Source: Enterococcus gilvus ATCC BAA-350
GTDB taxonomy: Bacteria > Bacillota > Bacilli > Lactobacillales > Enterococcaceae
Reading direction: 5' to 3'
Assembly: GCF_000407545.1 (NCBI RefSeq)
Contig: NZ_ASWH01000001.1
Coordinates: 496,001-560,000, forward strand
Length of the DNA stretch: 64,000 nt
Shown here: piece after piece, positions 51,191 to 61,381 of the stretch
Layout: every line of letters begins with the position of its first letter
Numbering within the stretch: the first letter of the stretch is position 1
Translations under genes and position numbers: made by a program
Notes under the pieces: model-generated
What the model was told of the DNA's origin: nothing
What the model saw: only the letters and a program-made list of their open reading frames with translations
Database searches by the model: none

Positions 51191-52129
51191 TTAAGTTTTG
51201 TGAACATGACGCTCCATTTCTTTAAGAAAAGCCTCAATGAAGTCGTTCTCCGCTGGTATCAACGTTTTATTGGCTGGATGTGCAATAAAGTAGTCCAAGG
51301 ACAAGATGTCTAAAGAAAGAGGATAAATATTGAACGCGGATTGGTTTGTAGAAGGAACAGTCACACTTTCGGGAGCAAAAGTGACACCCATATTCTGTTT
51401 TGCTAATTCTACAACAGTAAAGATGTTGTTGCTTTCCAATGCTATTTTTGAATGAATTGCGTGTTTTTGTATCAGGTAATCGATTTGTCTTCGTATGGCC
51501 GACCCTCGGGAAGTCAAAACCAGTGTTTCTTTCAGCAGCGCTTTAATGGGAATGGTCTCTGGGGAGACAAACAATCGGCCTTTTTGAAAAAGGTCAGATG
51601 ATTCAGGAATGATAGCATAGTACCCATGTTTACCGCTGACATGAACGGTTAAATTTGGAGAGATCGTTTCAGGATTTTGCCCAATCAATACATCGAGCTC
51701 TTCCTTCAATAATTTTTCTTCATTTTCTTCGGGTATTGCTTCATGCAATTCTATTTTTACTTCGGGATGCTTTTCCATGTAGTTTGACAGAAATAACGGC
51801 AATACATAGGTACCTAGACTGGATAGAATGCCTACTCGAAGTATCGAAGAATCTGGTGAGGAATACTTCGCGATTTTTTTCCGAAAAAGATCCTGCTCAG
51901 TTTCTAAAGAATTTAAGTATTGATAATACACTTTTCCAGCCTCGGTTAGCTGTAGAGGCGTAATGTGTCTATTGATGATTTCAATTTCAAGCTCTTGTTC
52001 GACCTTTTTGATTGTCTGAGTGAGATAGGGCTGAGAGATATACAAATCTTTTGCGGCTTTCGTATAATTTCCATGCTTCAATAACATGTCGATGTATTGC
52101 AGCATGTTTAGGGAATCTATCTGAACCAT
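51191..52129 (-). CDS. LysR family transcriptional regulator
   Basis: A 312-residue LysR protein. The HTH is LKHGNYTKAAKDLYISQPYLTQTIKKVEQELEIEII; a co-inducer domain follows (LRVGILSSLGTYVLPLFLSNY, VELAKQNMGVTFAPE). It is divergent from the flavin reductase pair and so is its likely activator, responding to the substrate. Start 52129 has RBS GGGAGGACG. Confidence 0.9.
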   Translation of the reverse strand: MVQIDSLNMLQYIDMLLKHGNYTKAAKDLYISQPYLTQTIKKVEQELEIEIINRHITPLQLTEAGKVYYQYLNSLETEQDLFRKKIAKYSSPDSSILRVGILSSLGTYVLPLFLSNYMEKHPEVKIELHEAIPEENEEKLLKEELDVLIGQNPETISPNLTVHVSGKHGYYAIIPESSDLFQKGRLFVSPETIPIKALLKETLVLTSRGSAIRRQIDYLIQKHAIHSKIALESNNIFTVVELAKQNMGVTFAPESVTVPSTNQSAFNIYPLSLDILSLDYFIAHPANKTLIPAENDFIEAFLKEMERHVHKT

Positions 52130-52370
52130 CCTACGTCCTCCCAAAATTCTTTTCCTCAGTATAACAAATTACTTATAACCTGATAATAAAATATATATTT
52201 CACAATTACTATTTTCTGATTTACACTAAGCTATGTAGTAATAAAGCCATAATTTTCTCGTTTGTTAAAGTTAATTTGTTTATTTTTTACTTTTTTAAAT
52301 GGATTATGACGGCTGGATCTATTTTTTTATAAATAAATGTTCGTAATTTCACAATAAGGGAGCTTTTTTT

Positions 52371-52997
52371 ATGAAACTAATTGGTATTGTCGGGACAAAC
52401 TCAGACCGATCAACGAATCGGAAGCTAATACAATATATGAAAGAACATTTTTCGGACCAAGTAGAGATCGAGGTTTGCGAGATTAAAGATTTTCCAGCAT
52501 TTGATGAGCCGGAGGACAAAACATCCCCTTCAATCATCAATCTTCTTTCAGAGAAAATCGACCAAGCAGATGGGGTAATTATCAGTACGCCTGAATACGA
52601 TCATTCGATTCCAGCAGCGCTTAAAAGTATGCTCGAATGGTTGTCCTATACCACACGTCCGCTGATGGACAAACCTGTGATGATTGTGGGTGCATCTCAT
52701 GGATCATTAGGTTCCTCGAGAGCGCAAGCACATTTGAGACAAATTCTGAATGCTCCTGAACTAAAAGCACGGGTGATGTCTGGAACAGAATTTTTATTAG
52801 GTCAATCTTTGCAAGCCTTCGATGAAGATGGTCAGCTCATCTATCCAGAAAAAGTGAAGGAGCTGGAAGAGTCAATGGATGATTTTTTGTTATTCGTAGA
52901 TATTACCAATCAGTTAATGGCGTCAAATCCGTATAAAACGAAGAAAGACCAAAAAGTCATTTGGGAACAAGCAGTGGAAGGGGTGGATAAAAAATGA
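52371..52997 (+). CDS. NAD(P)H-dependent FMN reductase domain protein
   Basis: A 208-residue flavodoxin-fold FMN reductase: [15 protein letters not shown] (phosphate loop), [21 protein letters not shown] and [23 protein letters not shown]. It is a close paralogue of the N-terminal domain of the next protein, and its stop overlaps that start (ATGA). Together they resemble the two-subunit CrdA/CrdB NADH:cinnamate reductase layout described in Vibrio; this comparison is from memory. It may feed electrons or regulate the large subunit. Confidence 0.88.
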   Translation: MKLIGIVGTNSDRSTNRKLIQYMKEHFSDQVEIEVCEIKDFPAFDEPEDKTSPSIINLLSEKIDQADGVIISTPEYDHSIPAALKSMLEWLSYTTRPLMDKPVMIVGASHGSLGSSRAQAHLRQILNAPELKARVMSGTEFLLGQSLQAFDEDGQLIYPEKVKELEESMDDFLLFVDITNQLMASNPYKTKKDQKVIWEQAVEGVDKK

Positions 52998-55426
52998 AAT
53001 TCGTGGGAATCGTAGGGACAAATGCAAAAGAATCATACAACCGTAAACTATTAAAATTTATGAAAAAACATTTTAGTGACAAGGCTGAAATTGACATTCT
53101 AGAACTAGATAAGGTTCCGCTGTTTAATGAGTCGAAGGATCAATCAGAAAGCCCAATTATCCAGTTGTTTAATACAAAAATTTTAGAGGCGGATGGCGTA
53201 ATCATTGCCACACCTGAACACAATCACTCGATTCCGTCTTCGTTAAAAAGCATTCTGGAGTGGTTATCGTTCAACCTGCATCCATTTGATGGAAAACCAG
53301 TGATGATCGTCGGTGCCTCTTATGATGTGCAAGGGTCATCAAGAGCTCAATTGCATTTACGTCAGATCTTAGATGCGCCTGGGGTGAATGCATCAGTGAT
53401 GCCTGGGTACGAATTCTTATTGGGATGTGCTCATCAAGCGTTTGATAAAGAAGGAAACCTCAAACAAGAGCGAACCATTGATTTCTTAGAAAGCTGTTTT
53501 TTACGGTTTATGAGATTTACAGAAGTCGCCAATCTACTGAATGTTCCCGAAGAAGTTGTCTTCGAACCGGGGGCATATACAGTCGCTGCCGTAGGTCATA
53601 ATGGGGATCTTCCGATGGTAGTTTCACTATCGAATAACCGAATTGAAGCGATTGATATCGATACTTCAGGTGAGTCTGAAGGGATTGCGGATGTCGTATT
53701 TACAAGGATTCCTTCACAGATCATTGAAGGTCAGACGTTGAATGTAGATGTTCTTTCAGGGGCGTCTGTAACAAGTAACGGGGTCATTAATGGTGTTGCC
53801 AAAGCAGTGAAGGCAGCGGGTGCCAATCCAGATATTTTGAGAAAAAGAGCAAAAGCACCAAGTGCGACAGATACAAAAGACAGGGACTATGAAACGGATG
53901 TTGTCGTTGTTGGCGCAGGGGGTGCGGGGCTAGCCGCGGCAGCAAGTATTTTGCAAGAAGGAAAAAAAGTTATCGTGGTGGAGAAATTTCCATCTGTGGG
54001 AGGAAATACGGTACGGACAGGCGGACCAATGAACGCGGCCGATCCTGAATGGCAAAGTACCTTTGAAGCTATTTCTGGCGAAAGTCACACGTTAAAGGAA
54101 ATCGTAGCGATCAAGGAAGAAACGATCGATCCTGAATATCTGGAGGATTTCCGTGCATTGAAGCATCAAATTACGCTCTATTTAGAAGAAACGACGAAGA
54201 AGACGGGCTATCTCTTTGACTCGACACTTCTTCATCGGATGCAAACCTATTTAGGTGGGAAACGAACAGATAAACTTGGAAACGGTATTTATGGGCAATA
54301 TGATTTGTTAAAAATATTGACAGATAAAGCCTTAGAATCCGTAGAATGGCTAGAAGACATTGGTGTTGAGTTTGATAAAGAAGAGGTGACCATGCCTGTT
54401 GGCGCCTTGTGGCGAAGAGGACATAAACCACTAAAAAGCGAAGGGTTTGCATTCGTTTCCGCATTGCAAAAGTTCGTTGAATCCAATCAAGGAACGATCC
54501 TTACTGACACGGCAGTAAAAGAGCTTATTATTGAAAAGGGTCATGTGACAGGCATTATTGGAACTGGACTGAACGGGCAACAGACGACTATTCATGCCAA
54601 GGCCGTCATCCTTGCTTCAGGAGGTTTTGGTGCAAATACAAAAATGCTCAAGAAGTATAATACCTATTGGACACAAATCGACGATGACATTAAGACATCG
54701 AACTCACCAGCGATCACCGGCGACGGCATTCTATTAGGACAAAGTGCTGGAGCAGAACTCGTTGGAATGGGCTTCTCTCAAATGATGCCAGTCTCCGATC
54801 CTGAGACCGGCGCATTATTCAGTGGCCTGCAAGTACCGCCACAAAACTTTATCATGGTGAATCAAGAAGGAAAACGCTTCGTTAATGAATACGGGAGCAG
54901 AGATGCTTTGACACAGGCAGCGATCGACAACGGAGGTCTGTTCTACTTGATCGCAGATGAAGTGATCAAAGGAACAGCCTACAATACAACGCAAGAAAAA
55001 ATTGACAAGCAAGTCGCTGAAGGAACATTATTTAAGGCAGATACGCTTGAAGGTTTAGCAGAACAGCTAGGGATAGATGCAGTCGCTTTTAGAGAAACGA
55101 TCGAAAAATACAATCACTATGTAGAGGTTGGCCACGATCCCGAATTTGGAAAAGACGTGTTCGATTCCAAAGTTGAAGTAGCGCCATTCTATGCTACACC
55201 GAGAAAACCAGCTGTGCATCACACCATGGGAGGTCTGAAAATCGATACGGGCACACATGTATTAAATGGACAAGGACAAATCATCCCTGGATTATACGCA
55301 GCAGGTGAAGTCGCAGGAGGGATTCATGCAGGAAATCGTCTCGGTGGGAACTCTTTGACAGACATTTTTACATTTGGAAGAATTGCAGGGAAAACAGCTT
55401 TACAAGATACTCTAGTAAATGAATGA
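52994..55426 (+). CDS. Three-domain flavin reductase: FMN_red, FMN_bind, FAD_binding_2 (fumarate/urocanate/enoate reductase-like)
   Basis: An 810-residue cytoplasmic protein. Residues 1-190 are an FMN reductase domain ([25 protein letters not shown]). An FMN_bind domain (about 195-280) carries [12 protein letters not shown] at 252-263, the ApbE flavinylation motif with Ser258 as likely acceptor. A FAD-binding fumarate-reductase-type domain (about 300-810) has [39 protein letters not shown] and [20 protein letters not shown]. It should use NAD(P)H to reduce an alpha,beta-unsaturated acid. No signal peptide or heme motif. Confidence 0.9.
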   Translation: MKFVGIVGTNAKESYNRKLLKFMKKHFSDKAEIDILELDKVPLFNESKDQSESPIIQLFNTKILEADGVIIATPEHNHSIPSSLKSILEWLSFNLHPFDGKPVMIVGASYDVQGSSRAQLHLRQILDAPGVNASVMPGYEFLLGCAHQAFDKEGNLKQERTIDFLESCFLRFMRFTEVANLLNVPEEVVFEPGAYTVAAVGHNGDLPMVVSLSNNRIEAIDIDTSGESEGIADVVFTRIPSQIIEGQTLNVDVLSGASVTSNGVINGVAKAVKAAGANPDILRKRAKAPSATDTKDRDYETDVVVVGAGGAGLAAAASILQEGKKVIVVEKFPSVGGNTVRTGGPMNAADPEWQSTFEAISGESHTLKEIVAIKEETIDPEYLEDFRALKHQITLYLEETTKKTGYLFDSTLLHRMQTYLGGKRTDKLGNGIYGQYDLLKILTDKALESVEWLEDIGVEFDKEEVTMPVGALWRRGHKPLKSEGFAFVSALQKFVESNQGTILTDTAVKELIIEKGHVTGIIGTGLNGQQTTIHAKAVILASGGFGANTKMLKKYNTYWTQIDDDIKTSNSPAITGDGILLGQSAGAELVGMGFSQMMPVSDPETGALFSGLQVPPQNFIMVNQEGKRFVNEYGSRDALTQAAIDNGGLFYLIADEVIKGTAYNTTQEKIDKQVAEGTLFKADTLEGLAEQLGIDAVAFRETIEKYNHYVEVGHDPEFGKDVFDSKVEVAPFYATPRKPAVHHTMGGLKIDTGTHVLNGQGQIIPGLYAAGEVAGGIHAGNRLGGNSLTDIFTFGRIAGKTALQDTLVNE

Positions 55427-55751
55427 TAAGTGAAATAAAAGTAAAAAGCCAGCCGCTAGCGTTCGCGTAAGTAGCTGACTTTTTTAGTTCTATCCTATAA
55501 ATTTGTAAAGCGGATGGGAACTTATCGACCATCATTTCCTTCTTATACACGTGTTTTCAGTCTCAGATGGGATCAAATGCGATTATGGTGTCGATTCTCT
55601 TTGTTCATTGTTGAGTCATGATATGAAATCAATGAAGCCAAGCATTGCCCTTTATTTTTCAAACAGTTCAGCATATGCAGTATGAGGGCATCTTTTTATA
55701 AATGTTTCTTTCAGCTTCTTTTCTTTCTTTCTCAAAAATCCCGTTTTCTTT
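55427..55751. other. Intergenic stretch with an imperfect terminator
   Basis: AAAAAGCCAGC near 55442 and GCTGACTTTTTT near 55475 form a weak terminator for the reductase operon. The remaining bases show no supported gene. Confidence 0.45.
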
Positions 55752-56684
55752 TCACCCCTCATACAACTTCGAAACGCGCGCTATTTTTTGTTTTAATTCC
55801 TGCCGAACATGGGGAGGATCGAGGCATTCACACGTTTCCCCGAAGCCTAAAAGCATCGTGTAGTAATAATCGTTTTCGATAAAGGGAAACTGGACGATGA
55901 AATGCTCTTCTCCATCGGATGAGCAGTCGTCATATTCGCAAAAATCAAGGATTCGTTCCATCAGTGATTGATGGACGCGCAAGGTGATCGTCGTTTGTAT
56001 TTCTTTCAAATGATCCGAAAAGTCCAACATTGCTGGTTGATGTTCCCGTGGTTGAAACGTAGATTCTTTCAGCTTTAAATTGGACATCCTAGATAATTTG
56101 AACAGCCGAGAATCTTCGCGGACGCAGCAATACCCGTGAAGATACCAGTGGGTTCCTTTTAAGAGGATTTGATAGGGTTCGACGTGGCGTTCGGTGACTG
56201 TTCCGTTGCGGTTTGTATAGTCAAACGAAAGCTGTTTTCTTTCTAGTATAGCCAATTTCAGAGATTCCAGGTAGGGTTGCAAGTTCCTATAGCCGATCCA
56301 TTGACTCAAATCGATCCGTATTTGATCTGCTTTAAAGTCTATCTCCTGCACTTTATCGTTTGGGATCAGACTTCTCATTTTTATGACGGCATTTACTAAT
56401 TCCTCATTTTCGACAAGCGTCGTTAAGCTGGAGAGTCCGGTAAGAATGGTCGTGATCTCGTTGGATGAAAAGACATGTTTATCCAGTTTGTAGTTTTTCA
56501 TGATCTCGATCCCGCCATTTACGCCGGGTGTTGAAACAACGGGAATCCCAGCCAGATTGATCACGTCTATATCACGATAAATCGTCCGCTTCGACACCTC
56601 GAACATCGACGCGAGCTCTTGTGCACTCACGCGTTCCTTCTCGAGAAGAATCATGATGATACTGACTAATCTGCTGATTTTCAT
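55752..56684 (-). CDS. WYL-domain transcriptional regulator (YafY type)
   Basis: A 310-residue regulator: HTH_11 winged helix (KISRLVSIIMILLEKERVSAQELASMFEVSKRTIYRDI), then a WYL domain (LKGTHWYLHGYCCVREDSRLFKLSRM) and a C-terminal WCX part. It senses an unknown small ligand and faces the divergent DJ-1/PfpI gene across a perfect dyad. Start 56684 has RBS GGAGGGATC; 18 upstream codons lack one. Confidence 0.9.
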   Translation of the reverse strand: MKISRLVSIIMILLEKERVSAQELASMFEVSKRTIYRDIDVINLAGIPVVSTPGVNGGIEIMKNYKLDKHVFSSNEITTILTGLSSLTTLVENEELVNAVIKMRSLIPNDKVQEIDFKADQIRIDLSQWIGYRNLQPYLESLKLAILERKQLSFDYTNRNGTVTERHVEPYQILLKGTHWYLHGYCCVREDSRLFKLSRMSNLKLKESTFQPREHQPAMLDFSDHLKEIQTTITLRVHQSLMERILDFCEYDDCSSDGEEHFIVQFPFIENDYYYTMLLGFGETCECLDPPHVRQELKQKIARVSKLYEG

Positions 56685-56713
56685 TTCGATCCCTCCGCTG
56701 AATTTCTTTTTTG

Positions 56714-56752
56714 ATTGTTGACGCATAGGTGTCAACAATAGGTACGTATAAT
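56714..56752 (+). promoter_or_regulatory. Operator dyad and -10 of the DJ-1/PfpI gene
   Basis: ATTGTTGAC (56714-56722) and GTCAACAAT (56731-56739) form a perfect 9-bp dyad with an 8-base spacer. TATAAT follows at 56747-56752. It is the probable binding site of the divergently encoded WYL regulator. Confidence 0.6.
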
Positions 56753-56797
56753 ACTAATAGAACAAGCAACTTATGACAATCAAATGGAGGAAAAACA

Positions 56798-57433
56798 ATG
56801 AAGACAATTTATCTTTATGTACTCGATACGTTAGCAGACTGGGAGATCGGGCACCTCACTTCGGAAGTACAATCCAAACGCTTTTTCAAAAAAGACGCAG
56901 AAAAAGTAGCGATAAAAACAGTCAGTCACTCTAAAGCACCCATTCACACAATGGGAGGAATCACGATCGTTCCCGATGCGATCGTCAGTGACATCGTTGC
57001 CGCAAAAGAGAACCTGCTGCTCCTGTCCGGGGCAGATACATGGAATGATCCTCGCCACGACGGCATTCTCGACAAAGCAAAAGAATTTCTTTCACTAGGC
57101 GGAACCGTAGGCGCGATTTGCGGAGCGACAGCAGCACTTGCGAACAAAGGCATGCTGGATTCAACTCCTCATACAAGCAATGGCCCGGGCTTTCTTGAAA
57201 TGGTCAGTTCAGAATATAAAGGTCAAGAGTTCTATGTAGATCGATCCTCCGTTTCAGCCAACAATCTGATTACCGCAGGATCAACGAATAGCCTGTCCTG
57301 GACAAAGGATATTATCGAAAGTCTGGACGTCTTCCAGCCAGATACATTAGAAGCCTGGTATAAGTATTTTGATACAGGAGATGCGAACCATTTCTATGAG
57401 CTGATGAATACTTTACCAGCAGCGATGAATTAG
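56798..57433 (+). CDS. DJ-1/PfpI family protein (type 1 glutamine amidotransferase-like)
   Basis: A 211-residue DJ-1/PfpI protein: YLYVLDTLADWEIGHLTSEV, LLLLSGADTWND and the nucleophile elbow GAICGATAALAN with the reactive Cys. C-terminal helices follow. Family members are proteases, glyoxalases or chaperones; the function here is unknown. Controlled probably by the WYL regulator. RBS TGGAGGAAAA. Confidence 0.88.
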   Translation: MKTIYLYVLDTLADWEIGHLTSEVQSKRFFKKDAEKVAIKTVSHSKAPIHTMGGITIVPDAIVSDIVAAKENLLLLSGADTWNDPRHDGILDKAKEFLSLGGTVGAICGATAALANKGMLDSTPHTSNGPGFLEMVSSEYKGQEFYVDRSSVSANNLITAGSTNSLSWTKDIIESLDVFQPDTLEAWYKYFDTGDANHFYELMNTLPAAMN

Positions 57434-57484
57434 TCCTAACATTCACTCCGCGAGAACTACTCCCGAATACTAGAATAAAGCGCC

Positions 57485-57517
57485 ACACCCAACAATTCTT
57501 TGTTGGGTGTTTTGTTT
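57485..57517 (+). terminator. Rho-independent terminator
   Basis: ACACCCAACA and TGTTGGGTGT form a perfect 10-bp stem, followed by TTTGTTT. Confidence 0.88.
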
Positions 57518-57651
57518 GTATGTTTTGAAAACCACTTGCTCTGCGAGTGGTTCCGGAGAGCTTCCAGCGTGGTATTAAAAAGACCTCCCAAAATTGATAA
57601 ACTGATGTTGGTTTCCCGACCGCATCACAATCAAATTTAGGAGGACCCTTT

Positions 57652-57929
57652 ATGAAAAAGGATACTGAAAGTTTAGCACATACAAAATGGAGATGTAAGT
57701 ATCACATATTTTTTGGGTCAAAATATTAAAGATAAAGTATCCACAAAAAAAGTATTGAAAAAATCTTACGCGAATTATGTAGTAGTTCAAATAACATTAT
57801 TTGAAGAAGGGGAAACTTTTTTCGGGAAGAAAAATGCTAAGAAGTAGATAGAAAGTTTTTTAGAAATACTTTTTAGGCAGCGACCGGCAACAGTAACTTT
57901 CACTCTAAGGGAAACCACACATCCCTTAG
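57652..57929 (+). pseudogene. Remnant of an IS200/IS605-family transposase (TnpA)
   Basis: ATG 57652 behind TTAGGAGGACC starts MKKDTESLAHTKWRCKYHIF, the IS200-type TnpA N-terminus. Stop codons follow at once (TAT TAA AGA TAA), and later bits can only be matched in shifting frames. The catalytic His-x-His and Tyr parts are absent, so it is a dead, deleted copy. A stem CTAAGGGA/TCCCTTAG at 57905-57929 may be the right end of the element. The gap 57434-58056 holds nothing else but the next promoter. Confidence 0.7.
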
Positions 57930-58025
57930 GCTTATTTTTTTGCATTTTTGCCTTAATTAAGAAGAAATTAAAAGAAAAATGGGATAAAGTTTGAATTTTC
58001 CGTGAAGGACTGTTACTATTTTTCT

Positions 58026-58039
58026 TGTAAACGCTTTAA
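58026..58039 (+). promoter_or_regulatory. cre-like (CcpA) site
   Basis: TGTAAACGCTTTAA, 17 bases before the start of the surface nucleotidase gene, matches most of the cre consensus (TGNAANCG core). Catabolite control is inferred. Confidence 0.45.
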
Positions 58040-58056
58040 ATTAAGGAGATGATGGG

Positions 58057-61000
58057 TTGAAAAAATCGAAAATTTTTAGAAGTGCCATTACTTTGTTTAC
58101 TATATTAGGGGTGACTCTGCCTTCCGGGGCGGTGGTGGCTGAGACGCTCACCAGTGAGACTGCGACGAGTCAGAGTGCGGTCAGCAGTTCTTCTGAGGAA
58201 AAGAGCAGTGAGGAGACATCTGCGACAACCTCTTCTTCTGCTGAGGCAACGACAACGAGCAGCGCACCAGTGACTGCCAAGGCGGCAAAGGCTGCTGATA
58301 CGGTCCCAGTCCAGCTTTTAGGGATCAATGATTTTCATGGCGCACTGAGCACGACGGGCAGCTACTATGGGGCTGACGGGTCGAAGATCTCTGGCGCAGG
58401 AACCGCGGCGTTATTAGCAGGGTATTTCAGTCAAGCAGAGAACAATTTCCAAACGGCGCATAACAATGAAGGAAAAAGTCTGCGCGTCCAAGCAGGGGAT
58501 ATGGTCGGCGCCAGTCCGGCGAACTCTGGCTTGCTGCAGGATCAGCCGACGATGCGGATTTTGAACCAGATGAATTTCTCCGTAGGAACGTTGGGGAACC
58601 ATGAGTTTGACGAAGGCTTAGGAGAGTTCAATCGTATCCTGACCGGGACGAAGCCTGATCCGGCCTCTGGTTTTTATGACATCGTCACACAGTACAACAA
58701 TGACTACAGTCAGGACCAATTGAAGGGCGGCTTTGACCTCGTTATCGCGAACGTCAAAGAGAAGGATTCGGGAAAGATTCCTTTTGGCTGGACTCCTTAT
58801 ACGGTGAAAAATGTGGGGACAGAGGCTGAGCCGATCAATATTGGCTTCATAGGTGTCGTTACCACAGAAATCCCGAACCTTGTATTGGCGCAATACCACA
58901 AGGATTACACGTTTAGTGATCCCGCAGAGGAAATCGCTAAGTATTCTAAAGAGCTTGTAGGAAAAGGTGTCAAAGCCATCGTTGTCTTAGGCCATACCCC
59001 TTCTGTTCAAGGAGCGGGGGAAAGCGTCAGCGGTGAGACGGCGGACATCATGAACAAGGTCAATCAAGTCGATCCGGACAATAGCGTGGACGCATTTTTT
59101 GCGGGACACAACCATGTCTATACGAATGGCGTCGTAGGCGATACGCGAATCGTTCAGTCCACGTCTCAAGGGAAAGGCTATATCGACCTGCAAGGGGAAA
59201 TCGATAAAACGACGAAGGATTTCGTGACGACACCGACGGCAACTGTCAGTCCAGTCATTCCGAATAACGGGGTGTCACCAGATACGGACGTTCAGGGAAT
59301 CGTCGCGGATGCGGACAATCGGGTCAAAGCAGTAACGGAAGAAAAGATCGGTACGGCGGATAAGGCAGAAGACATCACGCGGACAGTCAACGAATTGGGC
59401 GAGTCGCCTGTAGGAAATCTCGTGACTGACGCGCAGGTCTACATGGCAAATAAGAAGGGCGAAAAGGTCGACTTTGCGATCACCAATAACGGCGGGATTC
59501 GCGATGATTTGAAGGTGAAATCAGATGCGGCCATTACTTGGGGCGCGGCACAAGCGGTCCAGCCTTTTGGGAACATCATGCAGATCGTCGAGATGACTGG
59601 TCAGCAGCTCAAAAATGTATTGAATCAGCAGACTTTCAATTATGATGAAGAAAAAGGACAGGCAAGCGGCTATTACCTTCAGTTATCTGGACTAAAATAC
59701 ACCGTAGAGAAAAATCCAGATTCCGCAGCGGCGAATCCATACGTCGTAAAGGAAATGAAGAAAGCAGATGGCACAGCGATCGATCCGAATGGCACCTACA
59801 AATTGATCATCAATGATTTCTTATATGGCGGCGGCGATGGCTTCTCTGAATTCACGAAAGCCAACCTTGTCGGAGCACTTGATCCTGACACAGAAACCTT
59901 CATTGGCTATATACAGGATCTAGAGGCCAACGGGAAGAAAGTTTCGGCAAGCGTCGAAGGGCGAAAGAGTCTCGCGACAACTGACCCCGCCAAGGAGGAA
60001 ACAGAGAAGATCAACGCTGAAACGACGATCAACGCGTACCGTGAAGGCGACAAAGCCCTAACCGGAAAGACGATCCCGAATGGGAAAGTAACAGTCGCTC
60101 CAACAACCGCGCGTGCATTGGCGCAGGGTACGGCGGACAATGAAGGAAACTTCACGCTCGCTGTCGATCAGCTAGGCTTAAAAGAAGGACAAGAGGTAAC
60201 GGTGACGATTGCTGGCGAACAGGGCGGAGAAGCCAGCTTCAAGGTCAAGGTTCTTCCGAAGGCAACGAATCCGCAAGAAGAAACCAAGCGAATTAAAAAT
60301 GAAACAAAAGTGAATCCTTTTTATGAAGGCGACAAAGCTCTAACCGGGAAAACGATCCCGAATGGGAAAGTAACGGTCGCTCCAACAACCGCGCGTGCAT
60401 TGGCGCAAGGCAAGGCAGACAATGAAGGAAACTTCACGCTCGCTGTCGATCAACTAGGCTTAAAAGAAGGACAAGAAGTAACGGTGACGATCGCTGGCGA
60501 ACAAGGCGGAGAAGCCAGCTTCAAGGTCAAGGTCCTTCCGAAGGCAACGAATCCGCAAAAAGAAGAAACTAAGCGAATCAATAATGAAACAGAAGTGGAT
60601 CCTTTTTATGAAGGCGAACAATACCTGACCGGGAGAACGGTCCCGAATGCGACTGTTGAAGCAGCGGTAAGAGAAGACGCAGCTACAGCGTCTGCACTTC
60701 TCCCTGTGGCAGTGCAGGCGGCAGAAGTTCCTCAAAAAGCAGATGCCAATGGCGGATTTAAGCTGGATGTACAGGGCTTGAATTTAAAAGAAGGCGATAC
60801 AGTTCATCTTATTGTGACTGGAGAAGCTGGCGGCCGAGGTGATTTTACTGTAGAAGTGTTAGGCGATCAGGCCGCGAAAGAAACGGAACGTCTCAAAAAG
60901 GAAACCAAAATCGCCAATTTGTATGAAGGCGATACGCAGCTGACTGGGAAGACGATCCCTGAGGCGACGATCGATGTTTCCCTTGAGAAAAGCGACGCCT

Positions 61001-61314
61001 TTGCACTGGGCAAATCAGATGCGAAGGGCACAATTATTTTAGACATCAAGGCACTGGAATTGACGTTAGGTCAGAAGGTGACGATCACGATCACTGGACC
61101 GAATGGCGGGAAGTATGTCGTAGAAAAAACCGTACTGGCAAGACCTGTACCGGGCAATGGAAACGGCGGTACGACGCCTAGTGGCACGAGCTGGATCGAC
61201 AATACAGTCGGAAAAGTCTATCCTCGCACCAACGAGGAGAAGCAGCCGATCGTAGCGTTGATAGGGATGCTGGTAGTCGGCGCGACCGGGCTGATCTACT
61301 TTAAACGAAAATAA
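58057..61314 (+). CDS. Cell-wall 5'-nucleotidase/2',3'-cyclic phosphodiesterase with Ig-like repeats
   Basis: A 1085-residue surface protein. A signal peptide and Ser/Thr-rich stretch (to about 85) precede a metallophosphatase domain (LLGINDFHGALS, GNHEFDEG, FFAGHNHVYTNG) and a 5'-nucleotidase C-terminal domain (ITNNGGIRDD, YGGGDGFSEF). From about 649 four Big_6-like repeats follow, two nearly identical. The sorting signal is VYPRTNEEK, a hydrophobic segment and KRK; YPRTN (Tyr1055) departs from LPXTG. It liberates nucleosides and phosphate outside the cell. Start TTG 58057 with RBS AAGGAGATG. Confidence 0.9.
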   Translation: MKKSKIFRSAITLFTILGVTLPSGAVVAETLTSETATSQSAVSSSSEEKSSEETSATTSSSAEATTTSSAPVTAKAAKAADTVPVQLLGINDFHGALSTTGSYYGADGSKISGAGTAALLAGYFSQAENNFQTAHNNEGKSLRVQAGDMVGASPANSGLLQDQPTMRILNQMNFSVGTLGNHEFDEGLGEFNRILTGTKPDPASGFYDIVTQYNNDYSQDQLKGGFDLVIANVKEKDSGKIPFGWTPYTVKNVGTEAEPINIGFIGVVTTEIPNLVLAQYHKDYTFSDPAEEIAKYSKELVGKGVKAIVVLGHTPSVQGAGESVSGETADIMNKVNQVDPDNSVDAFFAGHNHVYTNGVVGDTRIVQSTSQGKGYIDLQGEIDKTTKDFVTTPTATVSPVIPNNGVSPDTDVQGIVADADNRVKAVTEEKIGTADKAEDITRTVNELGESPVGNLVTDAQVYMANKKGEKVDFAITNNGGIRDDLKVKSDAAITWGAAQAVQPFGNIMQIVEMTGQQLKNVLNQQTFNYDEEKGQASGYYLQLSGLKYTVEKNPDSAAANPYVVKEMKKADGTAIDPNGTYKLIINDFLYGGGDGFSEFTKANLVGALDPDTETFIGYIQDLEANGKKVSASVEGRKSLATTDPAKEETEKINAETTINAYREGDKALTGKTIPNGKVTVAPTTARALAQGTADNEGNFTLAVDQLGLKEGQEVTVTIAGEQGGEASFKVKVLPKATNPQEETKRIKNETKVNPFYEGDKALTGKTIPNGKVTVAPTTARALAQGKADNEGNFTLAVDQLGLKEGQEVTVTIAGEQGGEASFKVKVLPKATNPQKEETKRINNETEVDPFYEGEQYLTGRTVPNATVEAAVREDAATASALLPVAVQAAEVPQKADANGGFKLDVQGLNLKEGDTVHLIVTGEAGGRGDFTVEVLGDQAAKETERLKKETKIANLYEGDTQLTGKTIPEATIDVSLEKSDAFALGKSDAKGTIILDIKALELTLGQKVTITITGPNGGKYVVEKTVLARPVPGNGNGGTTPSGTSWIDNTVGKVYPRTNEEKQPIVALIGMLVVGATGLIYFKRK
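60043..60558 (+). repeat. Two nearly identical in-frame repeats, period 282 bases
   Basis: Copy 1 is about 60043-60276 and copy 2 about 60325-60558, each coding one Ig-like module (GKTIPNGKVTVAPTTARALA and on). Their third-codon positions are almost the same, showing recent duplication or gene conversion. The other two modules are diverged. Confidence 0.85.
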
Positions 61315-61320
61315 ACAACA

Positions 61321-61353
61321 AAAACCGAATTCAGCGATGAATTCGGTTTTTTT
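61321..61353 (+). terminator. Rho-independent terminator
   Basis: AAAACCGAATTC and GAATTCGGTTTT form a perfect 12-bp stem, loop AGCGAT, then TTT. Confidence 0.92.
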
Positions 61354-61381
61354 ATGCTTTCTACTTTTTTTGGAAGAGTTA

